Below, piece by piece: positions 17,408-27,155 of a stretch of DNA of 64,000 nt (position 1 is its first letter; every line of letters starts with the position of its first letter). The stretch covers positions 310,001 to 374,000 of the forward strand of contig NZ_CP018194.1 of assembly GCF_001889545.1 (NCBI RefSeq), read 5' to 3'. A model generated the notes under the pieces. It was not told the origin of the DNA. It searched no databases and saw nothing but the letters and a program-made list of their open reading frames with translations. The stretch is from Granulibacter bethesdensis. GTDB taxonomy: Bacteria; Pseudomonadota; Alphaproteobacteria; Acetobacterales; Acetobacteraceae. The position numbers were made by a program, and so were the translations under genes.

Positions 17408-18539
17408 TTATTGTGCGCTGGCGCTCGCCTCGCTGCGATGTGCGCCGACGCGGGCCGCCAGGGCGGCGGCCATGAACTCGTCCAGATCGCCGTCCAGCAC
17501 AGCACCCGGATTGCCTTTTTCAACGTTGGTGCGCAGATCTTTCACCAACTGATAAGGCGCCAGAACATAGCTGCGGATCTGATGGCCCCAACCGATTTCG
17601 CTTTTGGCGTTTTCCTGCTCCTGCGCTGCTGCTTCACGCTTTTGCAGCTCGGCTTCGTACAGGCGGGCTTTCAGCATGTTCATCGCCGTGGCGCGGTTGC
17701 GATGCTGGGAACGGTCGGTCTGACAGGCGACGATGATACCGGATGGCACGTGCGTGATACGGATCGCACTCTCTGTCTTGTTCACGTGCTGACCGCCCGC
17801 ACCTGAGGCACGGAACGTATCGACCTTCAGATCAGCTTCGTTGATCTCGACCTCGATATTGTCATCGACCACCGGATAGACCCAGACGCTGGCGAAGCTG
17901 GTCTGCCGCCTTGCCGCGCTGTCAAACGGGCTGATGCGGACCAGACGATGCACCCCGGCTTCGGTCTTCAGCCAACCATAGGCGGAGGGGCCAGCAACCT
18001 GAAGGGTCGCGGATTTGATACCGGCCTGCTCGCCATCGCTCTGTTCGATCAGCGTGACCTTGTAGCCATGCGCTTCGGCCCAGCGCGTGTACATGCGCAA
18101 CAGCATTTCGGCCCAGTCCTGAGCCTCTGTTCCACCTGCCCCGGAATTGATTTCCAGATAGGCGTCGTTGCCGTCAGCCTCGCCGGACAGCAGGCTTTCG
18201 ATTTCCAGCCGCTTGGCTTCGGCGGCAATGGTTTCCAGCATGCGGCGGGCATCGGTGGCCATGGCTTCGTCGCCATCGGCTTCGGCCATTTCGGCTAGCT
18301 CGGTGGCGTCGCTGACGTCTGATTCCATACGCAGCACGCCTTCTACCTGGCTGGCCAGACGGGTGCGTTCACGCATCACCGCCTGAGCGGCGGCGGAGTC
18401 GTTCCATAGATCAGGGTCTTCGGCGCGGGCATTCAGCTCCGCAAGACGGTGTTGAGCGGCATCCCAGTCAAAGATGCCTCCTCAGCAGTGCAACGGACTG
18501 CTTGATCTGCTGGTTGAGGGCGTCGATTTCGGCGGACAT
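17408..18539 (-). CDS. prfB: Peptide chain release factor 2 with programmed +1 frameshift
   Basis: Releases the nascent peptide at UGA and UAA codons. The gene is in two frames. Frame one begins [14 protein letters not shown] and ends after 23 codons at an in-frame TGA (18468-18470). The main frame resumes by a +1 shift at CTT-T-GAC and reads DWDAAQHRL onward, giving 376 residues in all. An AGGAGG Shine-Dalgarno-like element just before CTTTGAC is the classical stimulator. The RF2 anticodon-mimic SPF (in RISPFDS) and the catalytic GGQ (in SGAGGQHVN) are present. The main open frame alone begins only at 18379. Confidence 0.96.
18466..18483 (-). promoter_or_regulatory. prfB autoregulatory frameshift site
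   Basis: On the minus strand the sequence reads AGGAGGCATCTTTGACTG: an internal Shine-Dalgarno, a slippery CTT codon, the TGA stop and a following C. Low RF2 slows UGA decoding and favours the +1 slip, so RF2 controls its own level. The layout agrees with the known bacterial prfB element. Confidence 0.93.
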
Positions 18540-18583
18540 GGTCCTGTTCCGGTCATACTGAAGTCAAAGAAAACGAGAGGCGC

Positions 18584-21391
18584 TCAATACAGCCCGCCCA
18601 TTCCGGTGTCGAGACCGCCGCTGCCTCCTCCACTGCCGGAGGAATCGCCGGGCTGAGCCGTCCCGGATGCGCTGCCGCCATCGATCATGGCACCGCCATC
18701 GGGCTGGCCGGGCTTCAGGGCATCCCAGCCGGCGGGGCTTTTCACCAGTGTCATGCCTTCCGGCATCGGGAATTGCAGCGCTGGATGATCTTTCAGTGCG
18801 ACACTCATATATTCGCGCCAGACAGGGGCTGCCAGCGCTCCGCCGGTTTCGTGTTCGCCCAGAGAGGTGGGGTTGTCGAAACCGATCCAGACGATGGTGA
18901 CGAGCGTTGGTGTAAAGCCGCCAAACCAGGCATCAACGAAATCCTGAGTCGTGCCGGTTTTGCCTGCAATGGGGCGTCCGCCCATGCCGATCGAGGCCTG
19001 ATAACCGGTGCCGCGTGCCACCACATTTTCCATCATGGTGACGATCTGGAAGGTGCTCATCGCATCCGCCACCGGATTGCGTTTGTCATCCAGCACCGGA
19101 CCGGCATCAGTGGATATGGCCGGGGGAGCAGAAGAAGGGGCCGTTGCGGGCGGGGTTGCAGGTGTTGTGCAGTTCTCGCAGGTGATGTCTTCCGGCTTCC
19201 AGATGACATGCCCGTCACGGTCCTGCACGCTATCGATCAGATGCGGCGTGACCAGCCTGCCGCCCTGCGCCAGAGACGCATAGGCTCCGGCCTCACGCAG
19301 CACGGTGGTATCCACCGCACCGAGGGCGGCGGGCAGGACTTTCGGCATGGAATCGACCAGATGGAAATCCATCGCGGTCTTGGCCACCGCCTCCATACCG
19401 ACTTTCTGCGCGACCCGCAGCGTCACCAGATTGAGCGATTTTTGCAGCGCGACGCTCAGTGGTACCGGACCGGAGAAGGTCATCTCATAGTTATTGGGCC
19501 GCCAGATCCCTGCTGCCCCCATATTCATCACGAAGGGCGCATCCAGAAAGGTCTGGCCCGGCGCAATGCCCTGTTCCAGCGCCGTCAGATAGACGAATGG
19601 CTTGAAGGAGCTTCCGGGCTGGCGGTTGGCCTGTGTCGCCCGATTGAACTGGCTGGTTTCGAAGCTCCAGCCGCCGCTCATCGCCAGAATACGGCCCGAG
19701 CGGGGATCGAGAGAAACGAGGGCCCCCTGCACAGCGGGAATCTGGCGCAGTCGGACATGCAGGGCCGGGCCAGGGACTTCCCTGATCTGGGTGGCCGGTG
19801 TTTTGCGGGTTGATGACGCGGCTGGTTGAACAACCGGGCTGGCAGGTGTTGCTTCATCAACCTCGACCATCACGACATCGCCGACGGAGACGACATCATT
19901 CATCCGGCGGGGGACGCCACCCAGCTTCCCGTCTTTCACGGGACGTGCCCATTTTGTGTCCGCCAGTTGCATTATGCCGTGATGCACCGGGGCGGGGGTT
20001 GCGGTAGGCAGCGGGCTGGCGGGCGGATCGGTCCAGACCAGGGAGGCATCGGCGGCCTGAGTTTTCATCACCACAGCCAGTCGCCAGTTGCGCAGCATAC
20101 CGGCCGGACGTGGCAGCTTCGCCAGTTCGGACTCCCATTGCCGGCTGGAAAGGCTGTTTTCTTCCAGATGGGCCACCGGGCCGCGCCAGCCGCCATGGGA
20201 CTGATCATAGGCCATCAGCCCCCGATGCAGCGCCTGATCGGCGGCAGTCTGCAAGGCTGGATCAAGGCTGGTGCGCACCGACAGCCCGCCCTGCGTCGTG
20301 GTGTCGGCCCCGAAGCGCTCGACCAGTTTGCGCCGTACTTCCTCCGCGAAGTAACCGGCACCCGGAATGCCTTCGGGCCGATGGAACGCGGTGGGCAGCA
20401 CGGGCTGCTGTTTCGCTTCGGCGGCCTGCTCACGGGTGATGGCATGGTCCTCCGCCATGCGATCCAGCACCCAGTCCCGTCTGCCCCGTGCGACATCGGG
20501 GTAGCGGAACGGGTTATAATTGTTCGGTGCCTTGGGCAGGGCAGCCAGAAAAGCGGCTTCCGGTATCGTGATTTCGTCCAGCGGCTTGTTGAAATAGGCC
20601 TGTGCCGCGGCAGCAACGCCGTAGGCGCCCTGCCCGAGATAAATCTCGTTCAGATACAGCTCCAGAATGCGCTGCTTGCTGAGGCTTTCCTCGATCCGCA
20701 GGGCCAGAATGGCCTCCTTGATCTTGCGTGCGATCGAAACCTCATTGGTCAGCACCATGTTCTTGGCGACCTGCTGGGTGATCGTTGACGCACCGATGGG
20801 CCGCTTCCCGTCATGCAAATGATTGAGATCGGTGATGGCAGCCCGGAACATCGCAACGGGGTCGACTCCGGGATGGGTCCAGAAATGCTGGTCCTCGGCA
20901 GAGACGAAAGCCTTTTTCACAATGTCGGGAATGGCTGAAAAGGGCACGAATACGCGCCGTTCGGTGGCCAGTTCACTGACAATCTGCCCGTCAGAAGCAT
21001 AGACGCGGCTCATGACACGGGGCTGATAGACGCGCAGGCCCTCCAGATCAGGCAGGTCGGATGCATAATGGCGATAGGCGGCATAGATCGCGACTATCCC
21101 AGTCAGACCACCCAGCACGATCAGCCCGGCCAGCGCGCCGATCAGGCGGCCGATCCAGCGGAAACGGCCGCCTGCCCGTCTTTTCCCGGCTTCACGTGCC
21201 GGACGCCGCGAGGATTGATTATCCCTGCGCTGTTTGCGGGGAGGTTCCTGCCCTGGTTCCGGGGAAGGGGGTGCCAGCCGTTCCCGCGCAGTCAGCACCG
21301 GGCGCGGGGGAACGGCAATGGAACGGTCAGGGGGCGGCAGATCGGAGGACGTCATGCGCGGCTCTGTATCAGATTTCGTGATCCGGTGCAT
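18584..21391 (-). CDS. Class A penicillin-binding protein 1A (bifunctional peptidoglycan synthase)
   Basis: Polymerises and crosslinks peptidoglycan. The 935 residues comprise a Pro/Arg-rich cytoplasmic tail (1-78), one membrane anchor (about 80-106), and a glycosyltransferase domain with catalytic E166 in SAEDQHFWTHPG and the TQQVAKN and LELYLNEIYLG motifs. Next come a linker/OB-like region interrupted by Pro/Ala/Ser-rich stretches (450-540), then a transpeptidase with S594-x-x-K597 in PGSSFKPF, KSLN, and KTGTTQDF near the end. The C-terminal tail is Gly/Ser/Asp-rich. An internal ATG (21355) is an alternative start. It lies between prfB and a same-strand amidase gene, giving a cell-wall pair. 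Confidence 0.95.
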   Translation of the reverse strand: MHRITKSDTEPRMTSSDLPPPDRSIAVPPRPVLTARERLAPPSPEPGQEPPRKQRRDNQSSRRPAREAGKRRAGGRFRWIGRLIGALAGLIVLGGLTGIVAIYAAYRHYASDLPDLEGLRVYQPRVMSRVYASDGQIVSELATERRVFVPFSAIPDIVKKAFVSAEDQHFWTHPGVDPVAMFRAAITDLNHLHDGKRPIGASTITQQVAKNMVLTNEVSIARKIKEAILALRIEESLSKQRILELYLNEIYLGQGAYGVAAAAQAYFNKPLDEITIPEAAFLAALPKAPNNYNPFRYPDVARGRRDWVLDRMAEDHAITREQAAEAKQQPVLPTAFHRPEGIPGAGYFAEEVRRKLVERFGADTTTQGGLSVRTSLDPALQTAADQALHRGLMAYDQSHGGWRGPVAHLEENSLSSRQWESELAKLPRPAGMLRNWRLAVVMKTQAADASLVWTDPPASPLPTATPAPVHHGIMQLADTKWARPVKDGKLGGVPRRMNDVVSVGDVVMVEVDEATPASPVVQPAASSTRKTPATQIREVPGPALHVRLRQIPAVQGALVSLDPRSGRILAMSGGWSFETSQFNRATQANRQPGSSFKPFVYLTALEQGIAPGQTFLDAPFVMNMGAAGIWRPNNYEMTFSGPVPLSVALQKSLNLVTLRVAQKVGMEAVAKTAMDFHLVDSMPKVLPAALGAVDTTVLREAGAYASLAQGGRLVTPHLIDSVQDRDGHVIWKPEDITCENCTTPATPPATAPSSAPPAISTDAGPVLDDKRNPVADAMSTFQIVTMMENVVARGTGYQASIGMGGRPIAGKTGTTQDFVDAWFGGFTPTLVTIVWIGFDNPTSLGEHETGGALAAPVWREYMSVALKDHPALQFPMPEGMTLVKSPAGWDALKPGQPDGGAMIDGGSASGTAQPGDSSGSGGGSGGLDTGMGGLY

Positions 21392-21524
21392 GGGGAAGGT
21401 GACTGATCCGCCATGCGAGGGTGCCGAGGGCTGGAAGAGGGTGGAAAGGCAGTCAAGGCAGGGCGTGTATCCCCGTCAATCCATGATCAGGTACACCATT
21501 GCCTGATAGGCGCAGCGTGCCGGG

Positions 21525-22448
21525 TCATCCCCGCATGGCATAGCCGGTGCTGGTGGCGAAATAGGCTTCTACGGCACGGGTCATGGCGGCGGCGATCCGC
21601 ATGCGATGATCAGGGCGACGTAACAGGGCCTCGTCCTGATGATTGGACATGAAGCCCATCTCGACCAGCACACTGGGAATATCGGCGGCTTTCAGAACGA
21701 CAAAGCCGGCATGGCGGGCAGGATGGGTCAGCATTGGCACGGTGCTGTCGAGGCTGCTGACCATGCTGTGTGACAGTCGGGCTGATCCGATTCGGGTCTC
21801 CCGCCGCACCAGACTGGTGAGAATACGGGCGATATCGGGTGGCTGGTTGCTAAAAGCCGGGCCGCCAAACCGGTCCACGCTGTTTTCCCGTTTCGCCAGA
21901 GACGCTGTCTGCGCGTCAGAGGCTGACGTTGCCAGTGTATAGACGCTGGCCCCGCGCACCCCGGCATTATGCAGCGCATCCGCGTGCATGGAGATGAACA
22001 GGGAAGCACCCTTGCTCTGGGCGCGATCCACCCTTCCATCAAGGGGAATGAAGGTGTCGTTGCTGCGGGTCAGTTCCACCCGGTAGCGCCCGGTCCGTTC
22101 CAGCTGGCGTTTCAGTTCCTTTGCGGCAGCAAGGGCGACATGTTTTTCATAGGTGCCGGTGACGCCGATGGCGCCCGGATCTTTCCCTCCATGGCCGGGA
22201 TCGAGCATGATGAGACGGGCCGCATTGTTTTTCCGGGCGGCGGATTGGCCGGCGCGCGGAGCATGCAATGTTTTTATGGCATGCGGATGGCCATGTTTCT
22301 GCGGCCCCGCAGCCTCGGCCTCTGCTATGCTGTCCAGCAATGCGGGAGGCAACATCCAGCTGGCGAGCAGGCCCGCCCTGGCAAGGAGCTGCCCGGAGGT
22401 CATCGCGCCAAGGAAGCTGCGGCGGTGCAGTGACAGAAGATCAGCCAT
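21525..22448 (-). CDS. N-acetylmuramoyl-L-alanine amidase
   Basis: Periplasmic zinc amidase of the Amidase_3 family that cleaves stem peptides from peptidoglycan, usually at septation. From the ATG at 22448 the product has 307 residues. The N terminus carries a twin-arginine-like signal (HRRSFLGAM) and a hydrophobic stretch. Zinc-ligand blocks are DPGHGGKDPGA, TYEKHVALA and FISMHADA, and the catalytic Glu lies in LVEMGFMSN. An N-terminal extension to 22574 is open but lacks family features. It is upstream of the PBP1A gene on the same strand and divergent from rne. Confidence 0.92.
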   Translation of the reverse strand: MADLLSLHRRSFLGAMTSGQLLARAGLLASWMLPPALLDSIAEAEAAGPQKHGHPHAIKTLHAPRAGQSAARKNNAARLIMLDPGHGGKDPGAIGVTGTYEKHVALAAAKELKRQLERTGRYRVELTRSNDTFIPLDGRVDRAQSKGASLFISMHADALHNAGVRGASVYTLATSASDAQTASLAKRENSVDRFGGPAFSNQPPDIARILTSLVRRETRIGSARLSHSMVSSLDSTVPMLTHPARHAGFVVLKAADIPSVLVEMGFMSNHQDEALLRRPDHRMRIAAAMTRAVEAYFATSTGYAMRG

Positions 22449-22974
22449 AGTGCGTGTTTTTAACACCGTACGGTCGGTCTTGACTATTAGGCTTTGAAAT
22501 ATGGCGCATTTTGGGCGAACTGTCTCCTTTGGATCACATGATCGCGTCTTGCAGTGGGCGGGTATTTGCTCCATGCTGGTTTCGCCAGAGAGATTGCCAG
22601 CGGCGTGACCATGCCCGCCGACAGATCGTTCAGATCGTGAGCCGGATGCATGGAGCCAACCGCCGGGCTGGTTTCATACTGGACAGCGAGCGCACCCGCG
22701 CCGCGGCCACCCATTATGTGGCGTTGGGAAAACCGCCGGGTCTGGCGCCTGTAACGGCTGCCGCACCCAGTTTTTTAGACCGAAGGATCGAGACGCCAGA
22801 CTGTGTGGCTATATTCGGAACTGACTGAGATTGTCATACCATGCGCCTCAGGCGCTGGTCCGGATATGTTTGCGGCTGTGCGTGCCCTTCGCGACGATAC
22901 ACCGACACAACGTCATGCCCGGTGGAGCGCGCCGCTCGCGCATATCCCGGGCGTGTACCGGAGCTCATTACTCA
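22449..22974. other. 526-base intergenic region between amidase and rne
   Basis: No convincing gene is seen. It must hold the divergent promoters and probably a long rne 5' leader. A perfect palindrome ACCGTACGGT lies near 22465-22474, just before the amidase start, and TTGACT occurs at 22480-22485 without a matching -10. Small open frames here (for example 22511-22828) have shadow-like composition. RNase E genes elsewhere use long leaders for autoregulation, which would explain the gap. Confidence 0.5.
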
Positions 22975-25695
22975 ATGACCAAAAAAATGCTCATCGACGC
23001 CAGCCATGCGGAAGAAACCCGCGTGGTGGTGATGGATGGAAACCGGCTTGAAGATTTCGACGTCGAGGCAGCGTCCCGTAAACAGATCAAAGGGAATATT
23101 TATCTCGCCAAAGTCGTCCGGGTAGAGCCGAGTCTTCAGGCCGCTTTCGTCGAATATGGCGGCAACCGGCATGGCTTTCTGGCTTTCAGTGAAATCCATC
23201 CCGACTACTACCAGATCCCTGTTGCCGACCGTCAGCGCCTGCTCGCCATGCAGGAAGAGGAAGCACGTGAGGAGGAGGAGGCTGAGGAAGCCGAATTTTC
23301 CGCCGCTGAGGCGCGTCGTGCCGCAGGCCGCCCCCTGAACACCGCTCAGGAGGTCATCCACACGGATCCGGAGCAAGCCGAAGCCTCCGGTCCGCAAGAG
23401 GATGACCCCGATGGTGGAGAGGATGGCGGAGAGCAGGATGAATCCACTGCCGGTTCTTCTGTCGAGGCAGGGGATGAGGGGAACCTCCATGCTTCCGCCG
23501 AGGAAGGCGATGATCAGGAGGAAAGCCGTCAGACCTCGCGCCCGGCCCGCCAGAAAGAGGATCGTGAGCGCCGCTCCCCCCGTTTCCTGCGCAATTATAA
23601 AATTCAGGAAGTCATCAAGCGCCGCCAGATCCTGCTGATTCAGGTGGTGAAGGAAGAGCGGGGTAATAAAGGGGCCGCGCTGAGCACCTATATTTCCCTC
23701 GCTGGCCGCTATTGCGTGCTGATGCCGAACTCGCCGCGTGGTGGTGGCGTGTCACGCAAGATTACCTCCGCCACTGATCGCCGCCGCCTGAAAGACATTA
23801 TCAGCGCGCTGGAGATCCCGCGCGGCATGGGCATGATCGTCCGGACCGCTGGCGGGAACCGCCCGAAGGCGGAGATCATGCGCGACTGCGAATACCTGCT
23901 GCGCCTGTGGGATGATATCCGCGACATCACCCTGCGTTCGTCCGCACCTGCGCTGATTCACGAGGAAGCCAGCCTGATCAAGCGGGCGATCCGTGATGTC
24001 TATACCAGTACGATCGAGGAAGTGCTGGTCGATGGTGAAGAAGGTTGGCGGGCTGCGCGCGATATCATGCGCATGCTGATGCCCTCCCATGCCCGCAAGG
24101 TGATCTGCTGGAACGCCAACAAGGAACGTGCCGGACAGCCTCTGTTCGCGCATTATCAGGTTGAATCGCAGCTCGATGCCATTCTGGCGCCGAATGTTTC
24201 GCTGAAATCCGGCGGCTATCTGGTGATCAACCAGGCCGAGGCTCTGGTGGCGATCGACGTCAATTCCGGTCGTTCCACGAAGGAGCGGGGCATTGAGGAA
24301 ACGGCCCTCCGCACCAATCTGGAAGCGGCCGATGAGGTCGCCCGTCAGTTGCGTCTGCGTGACCTTGCCGGTCTGATCGTGATCGATTTCATCGACATGG
24401 AAAGCCGCAAGCATAACGGCATGGTCGAGCGGCGCCTGAAGGAAGCGTTGAAAAACGACCGTGCCCGCATTCAGGTCGGCCAGATCAGCAGCTTTGGCCT
24501 GCTGGAAATGAGCCGCCAGCGTCTGCGCCCGTCCCTGACCGAAACCAGCATGATTACCTGCCCGCATTGCAATGGACTTGGTCTGGTCCGCACCACTGAG
24601 GGTGCTTCCGTCCATGTGCTGCGGGCGATCGAGGAAGAGGGCGCACGCCGTCGCTATGCCGAGATCATGGTGCATGCCGCTGCCGATGTAGCGTTCTATA
24701 TTCTCAACAATCGCCGGGATTTTCTGGCCACGCTGGAATCCCGCTTCGGCATGAAGGTGCTGTTCTCCGCTGATGCGCAGTTCAGTGGTTCCCAGTTGCG
24801 GATTGAGAAAATCCGCGCCCGTGCGATGGAAGAAGTGGTCCAGACTTCGCTGATCGGGGTTGCTGATCCGCAGCCGAACATTGCGGGTGATCTGTATGAT
24901 TTCGCTGATGCCTCTGACGGTTTTGCGACGTTCGAGGCGGCCCCTGGGGCGGTATTGGACGTGACCGTGCAGGCAGAACCGATTGGTACCGCGGAAGGAA
25001 GCAGCAAGGGTGGCAGGCTGTCTTCCGCAGAAGAAGAGTCTGACATCGGACAGGATGATGGAGATCGCCGCCGTCGCCGCCGTCGCCGTCGCCGTCGTGG
25101 CAATCGCCGTGATGACGGGGCCGAGAATGGGTTGGATGCCAGGTCCGAGCAGGATGATAACGGCAATCCGACCGAGGAGGAGGAACCTGTCAGTCACGGG
25201 GCTGCCAATACCCCTGCATTGCCCCTGGAAACTACAGAGCTGCCAGTGGCCGGGATTGCTGCCGAAGAAACCACCGTGGAAACACAGGGTGATGCCGTTG
25301 ATGGCACGCAGGCTGTCTCCGGTGAATTTGGTGATGAGTTTGCGGAGGATTCCCGTCCGCGCCGTCGTGGCCGCCGTGGCGGGCGTGGGCGCCGTCAGTC
25401 TGCTCAGGCGAATGGTCATGATGCCGGACCAGTTGTCTATACCGGTCCTACCCCGGCTGATCCATTCGGTCAGCAACCGCTGGATGTATTCGACGTGATC
25501 GACGTTATTGAGCAACCGATGATCCGTGACGGGAAAGTGGATCAGGGCTCCTGGTCCGAACACCATCCTGATCCGGTGCCTGAGCCGGTTGTCGTGTCTG
25601 AGGAACAGGCAGAGCCCTATATTGCGCCTCCCATCCAGCCAGTGGTGATTGAGGATGCCGCTCCACGGGCCAGACGCGGCTGGTGGAAACGCTGA
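22975..25695 (+). CDS. rne: Ribonuclease E
   Basis: Essential endoribonuclease that processes rRNA, tRNA and mRNA and scaffolds the degradosome. The true start is MTKKMLIDASH at 22975 (906 residues), not the longer frame from 22831. The S1 domain (about residues 35-215) is split by a roughly 100-residue Glu/Asp-rich insertion. The RNase H-like/DNase I-like catalytic part has VAIDVNSGRSTK and LIVIDFIDMES, the metal-site aspartates. The Zn-link is TCPHCNGLG. The C-terminal 280 residues are disordered, with an 11-Arg run (codons 698-708) and Arg/Gly-rich RNA-binding patches. It is followed by a strong terminator. Confidence 0.96.
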   Translation: MTKKMLIDASHAEETRVVVMDGNRLEDFDVEAASRKQIKGNIYLAKVVRVEPSLQAAFVEYGGNRHGFLAFSEIHPDYYQIPVADRQRLLAMQEEEAREEEEAEEAEFSAAEARRAAGRPLNTAQEVIHTDPEQAEASGPQEDDPDGGEDGGEQDESTAGSSVEAGDEGNLHASAEEGDDQEESRQTSRPARQKEDRERRSPRFLRNYKIQEVIKRRQILLIQVVKEERGNKGAALSTYISLAGRYCVLMPNSPRGGGVSRKITSATDRRRLKDIISALEIPRGMGMIVRTAGGNRPKAEIMRDCEYLLRLWDDIRDITLRSSAPALIHEEASLIKRAIRDVYTSTIEEVLVDGEEGWRAARDIMRMLMPSHARKVICWNANKERAGQPLFAHYQVESQLDAILAPNVSLKSGGYLVINQAEALVAIDVNSGRSTKERGIEETALRTNLEAADEVARQLRLRDLAGLIVIDFIDMESRKHNGMVERRLKEALKNDRARIQVGQISSFGLLEMSRQRLRPSLTETSMITCPHCNGLGLVRTTEGASVHVLRAIEEEGARRRYAEIMVHAAADVAFYILNNRRDFLATLESRFGMKVLFSADAQFSGSQLRIEKIRARAMEEVVQTSLIGVADPQPNIAGDLYDFADASDGFATFEAAPGAVLDVTVQAEPIGTAEGSSKGGRLSSAEEESDIGQDDGDRRRRRRRRRRRGNRRDDGAENGLDARSEQDDNGNPTEEEEPVSHGAANTPALPLETTELPVAGIAAEETTVETQGDAVDGTQAVSGEFGDEFAEDSRPRRRGRRGGRGRRQSAQANGHDAGPVVYTGPTPADPFGQQPLDVFDVIDVIEQPMIRDGKVDQGSWSEHHPDPVPEPVVVSEEQAEPYIAPPIQPVVIEDAAPRARRGWWKR

Positions 25696-25729
25696 GGCAG
25701 CGTCTGTTGCTGAAGGCTGAATGAAAAAA

Positions 25730-25770
25730 GGCCGGGTCGCGCGTCTCAGAACGCACGCCCGGCCTCTTTT
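25730..25770 (+). terminator. Rho-independent terminator of rne
   Basis: GGCCGGG pairs with CCCGGCC around an interior partially paired GCGCGT/ACGCAC region, followed by TCTTTT. An A run precedes the stem. Confidence 0.85.
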
Positions 25771-25802
25771 GTCTGCGCATGATAAAAATCATGTCGATGG
25801 GG

Positions 25803-25831
25803 TTTACAGGTCAGCCCCGGAACGGTATTAC
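25803..25831 (+). promoter_or_regulatory. Promoter of tRNA-Lys
   Basis: TTTACA, 17 bases, then TATTAC, ending 18 nt before the mature tRNA 5' end. The GC-rich discriminator GCGCGCC follows, as at the tRNA-Ala promoter, a pattern expected for stringently controlled stable RNA genes. Confidence 0.6.
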
Positions 25832-25848
25832 GCGCGCCTCGGCAGGTT

Positions 25849-25924
<76 letters not shown>

Positions 25925-26086
25925 ACTTGTCGAAAAATCCCTTCGCTTCTGTCGTATACGTCCAAATATTCTGGCGATATACTCCTTGCATGCGATGTGA
26001 TCACTGCCGCCGTTCAGTGATGTGGACATCCTTCATCCGTCAATACAGTCAGGCATTTTTTGGCCGTCAAAACGGAAAAAATTTGC

Positions 26087-27085
26087 ATGAAGGCAGCGAT
26101 ACCGGTTTTTCTGGTTATGGTTGTGGTATTGTCAGGTGCATCGAACACTGCCGCCATGGCTGATAAAGCCGCTTCTGATCCTTCTGTTATGGTGCAGGGG
26201 GGCTGGTCTGTTCCCGATATCAATACCCTGCCGCAGGATGAATGGGGCCGTACGGTCAGATATGGCCGCGATTTGATTGTCAGGACCGCGTCCCTGATCG
26301 GTCCGGAAGTTGCTGATCCGGCACGGCGTTTTGCCGGCAACAATCTGAATTGCCAGAGCTGTCATCTGCAGGGCGGAACCAAAAAATTTGGCCTGCCCCT
26401 GATTGGGGTATTCGCAGATTTTCCGAATTATCGCGCCCGTTCCGGCACTGTCGGGACAATTGAGGATCGTGTGCAGGGATGCATGCAACGTAGCATGAAC
26501 GGTAAGCCTCTGCCTCTGGATGGAAAGGAGATGAAGGCGATCGTCTCCTACCTGCAATTTCTGTCTACTGGTCGTCCTGTTGGCGCGCCTACGTTGGGAC
26601 GAGGGGCCGGGAGCATGCCAGAGTTGATGCGGGCTGCTGACCCCGTGCGTGGTCAGGCCGTGTACAGTCAGGTTTGTGCCGCATGCCATGGTCAGGATGG
26701 GCAGGGACAGCGTGTCGGCAGAGTGGGTGATGCACAGGGATACGCGGTACCACCGTTATGGGGGACTGACAGCTTCAATAGGGGTGCCGGGATGGATCGT
26801 CTGATCAATACAGCGAATTTTATCCGCCATAACATGCCGGACGGTACGAACTGGACACAGCCGGTGCTCTCCATTGAGGATTCGTGGGATGTGGCGGCTT
26901 TTGTCAATACACAGCCCAGACCTGTCAAAGCAGATCTCCAGCGGGATTATCCGAACAGAATTGAAAAACCCGTTGATACACCCTATGGCCCTTATGCGGA
27001 TGGGTTCAGCCGGAAGCAGCATGTCCTCGGGCCGTTTCAGCCTGTTCGCGACGCTCTCAAATATCTGCGCAATGCAGACAGATAA
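26087..27085 (+). CDS. Di-heme c-type cytochrome, TsdA-like (thiosulfate dehydrogenase family)
   Basis: A secreted 332-residue cytochrome. The ATG at 26087 starts a clear signal peptide (KAAIPVFLVMVVVLSG). Two heme sites are present: CQSCH at 89-93 and CAACH at 197-201. Between them, GCMQRSMNGKPLP carries C132, at the place where TsdA enzymes provide a Cys axial ligand to heme 1. TsdA couples two thiosulfates to tetrathionate, so thiosulfate or another sulfur compound is a reasonable substrate, but this is inferred. It lies downstream of tRNA-Lys and is followed by a terminator. Confidence 0.82.
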   Translation: MKAAIPVFLVMVVVLSGASNTAAMADKAASDPSVMVQGGWSVPDINTLPQDEWGRTVRYGRDLIVRTASLIGPEVADPARRFAGNNLNCQSCHLQGGTKKFGLPLIGVFADFPNYRARSGTVGTIEDRVQGCMQRSMNGKPLPLDGKEMKAIVSYLQFLSTGRPVGAPTLGRGAGSMPELMRAADPVRGQAVYSQVCAACHGQDGQGQRVGRVGDAQGYAVPPLWGTDSFNRGAGMDRLINTANFIRHNMPDGTNWTQPVLSIEDSWDVAAFVNTQPRPVKADLQRDYPNRIEKPVDTPYGPYADGFSRKQHVLGPFQPVRDALKYLRNADR

Positions 27086-27130
27086 GTGTGACGCTGAGGG
27101 ATGATGTGTGGCTGCATCACCATGATAATG

Positions 27131-27154
27131 AGATTCCGGAATGGAATCTTTTTT
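27131..27154 (+). terminator. Terminator downstream of the di-heme cytochrome
   Basis: AGATTCC, GGAAT loop, GGAATCT, then six T. It ends the cytochrome transcript one base before the convergent heme oxygenase stop codon. Confidence 0.75.
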
Positions 27155-27155
27155 G

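Noticed and set aside
22511-22828. 105-residue plus-strand frame upstream of rne
   Set aside because: Composition rich in Arg, Ala and Cys without recognisable fold and no clear ribosome-binding site; more likely leader sequence.
23752-25566. 604-residue open frame antisense to rne
   Set aside because: Fully inside rne on the other strand with low-complexity composition; rne is certain.
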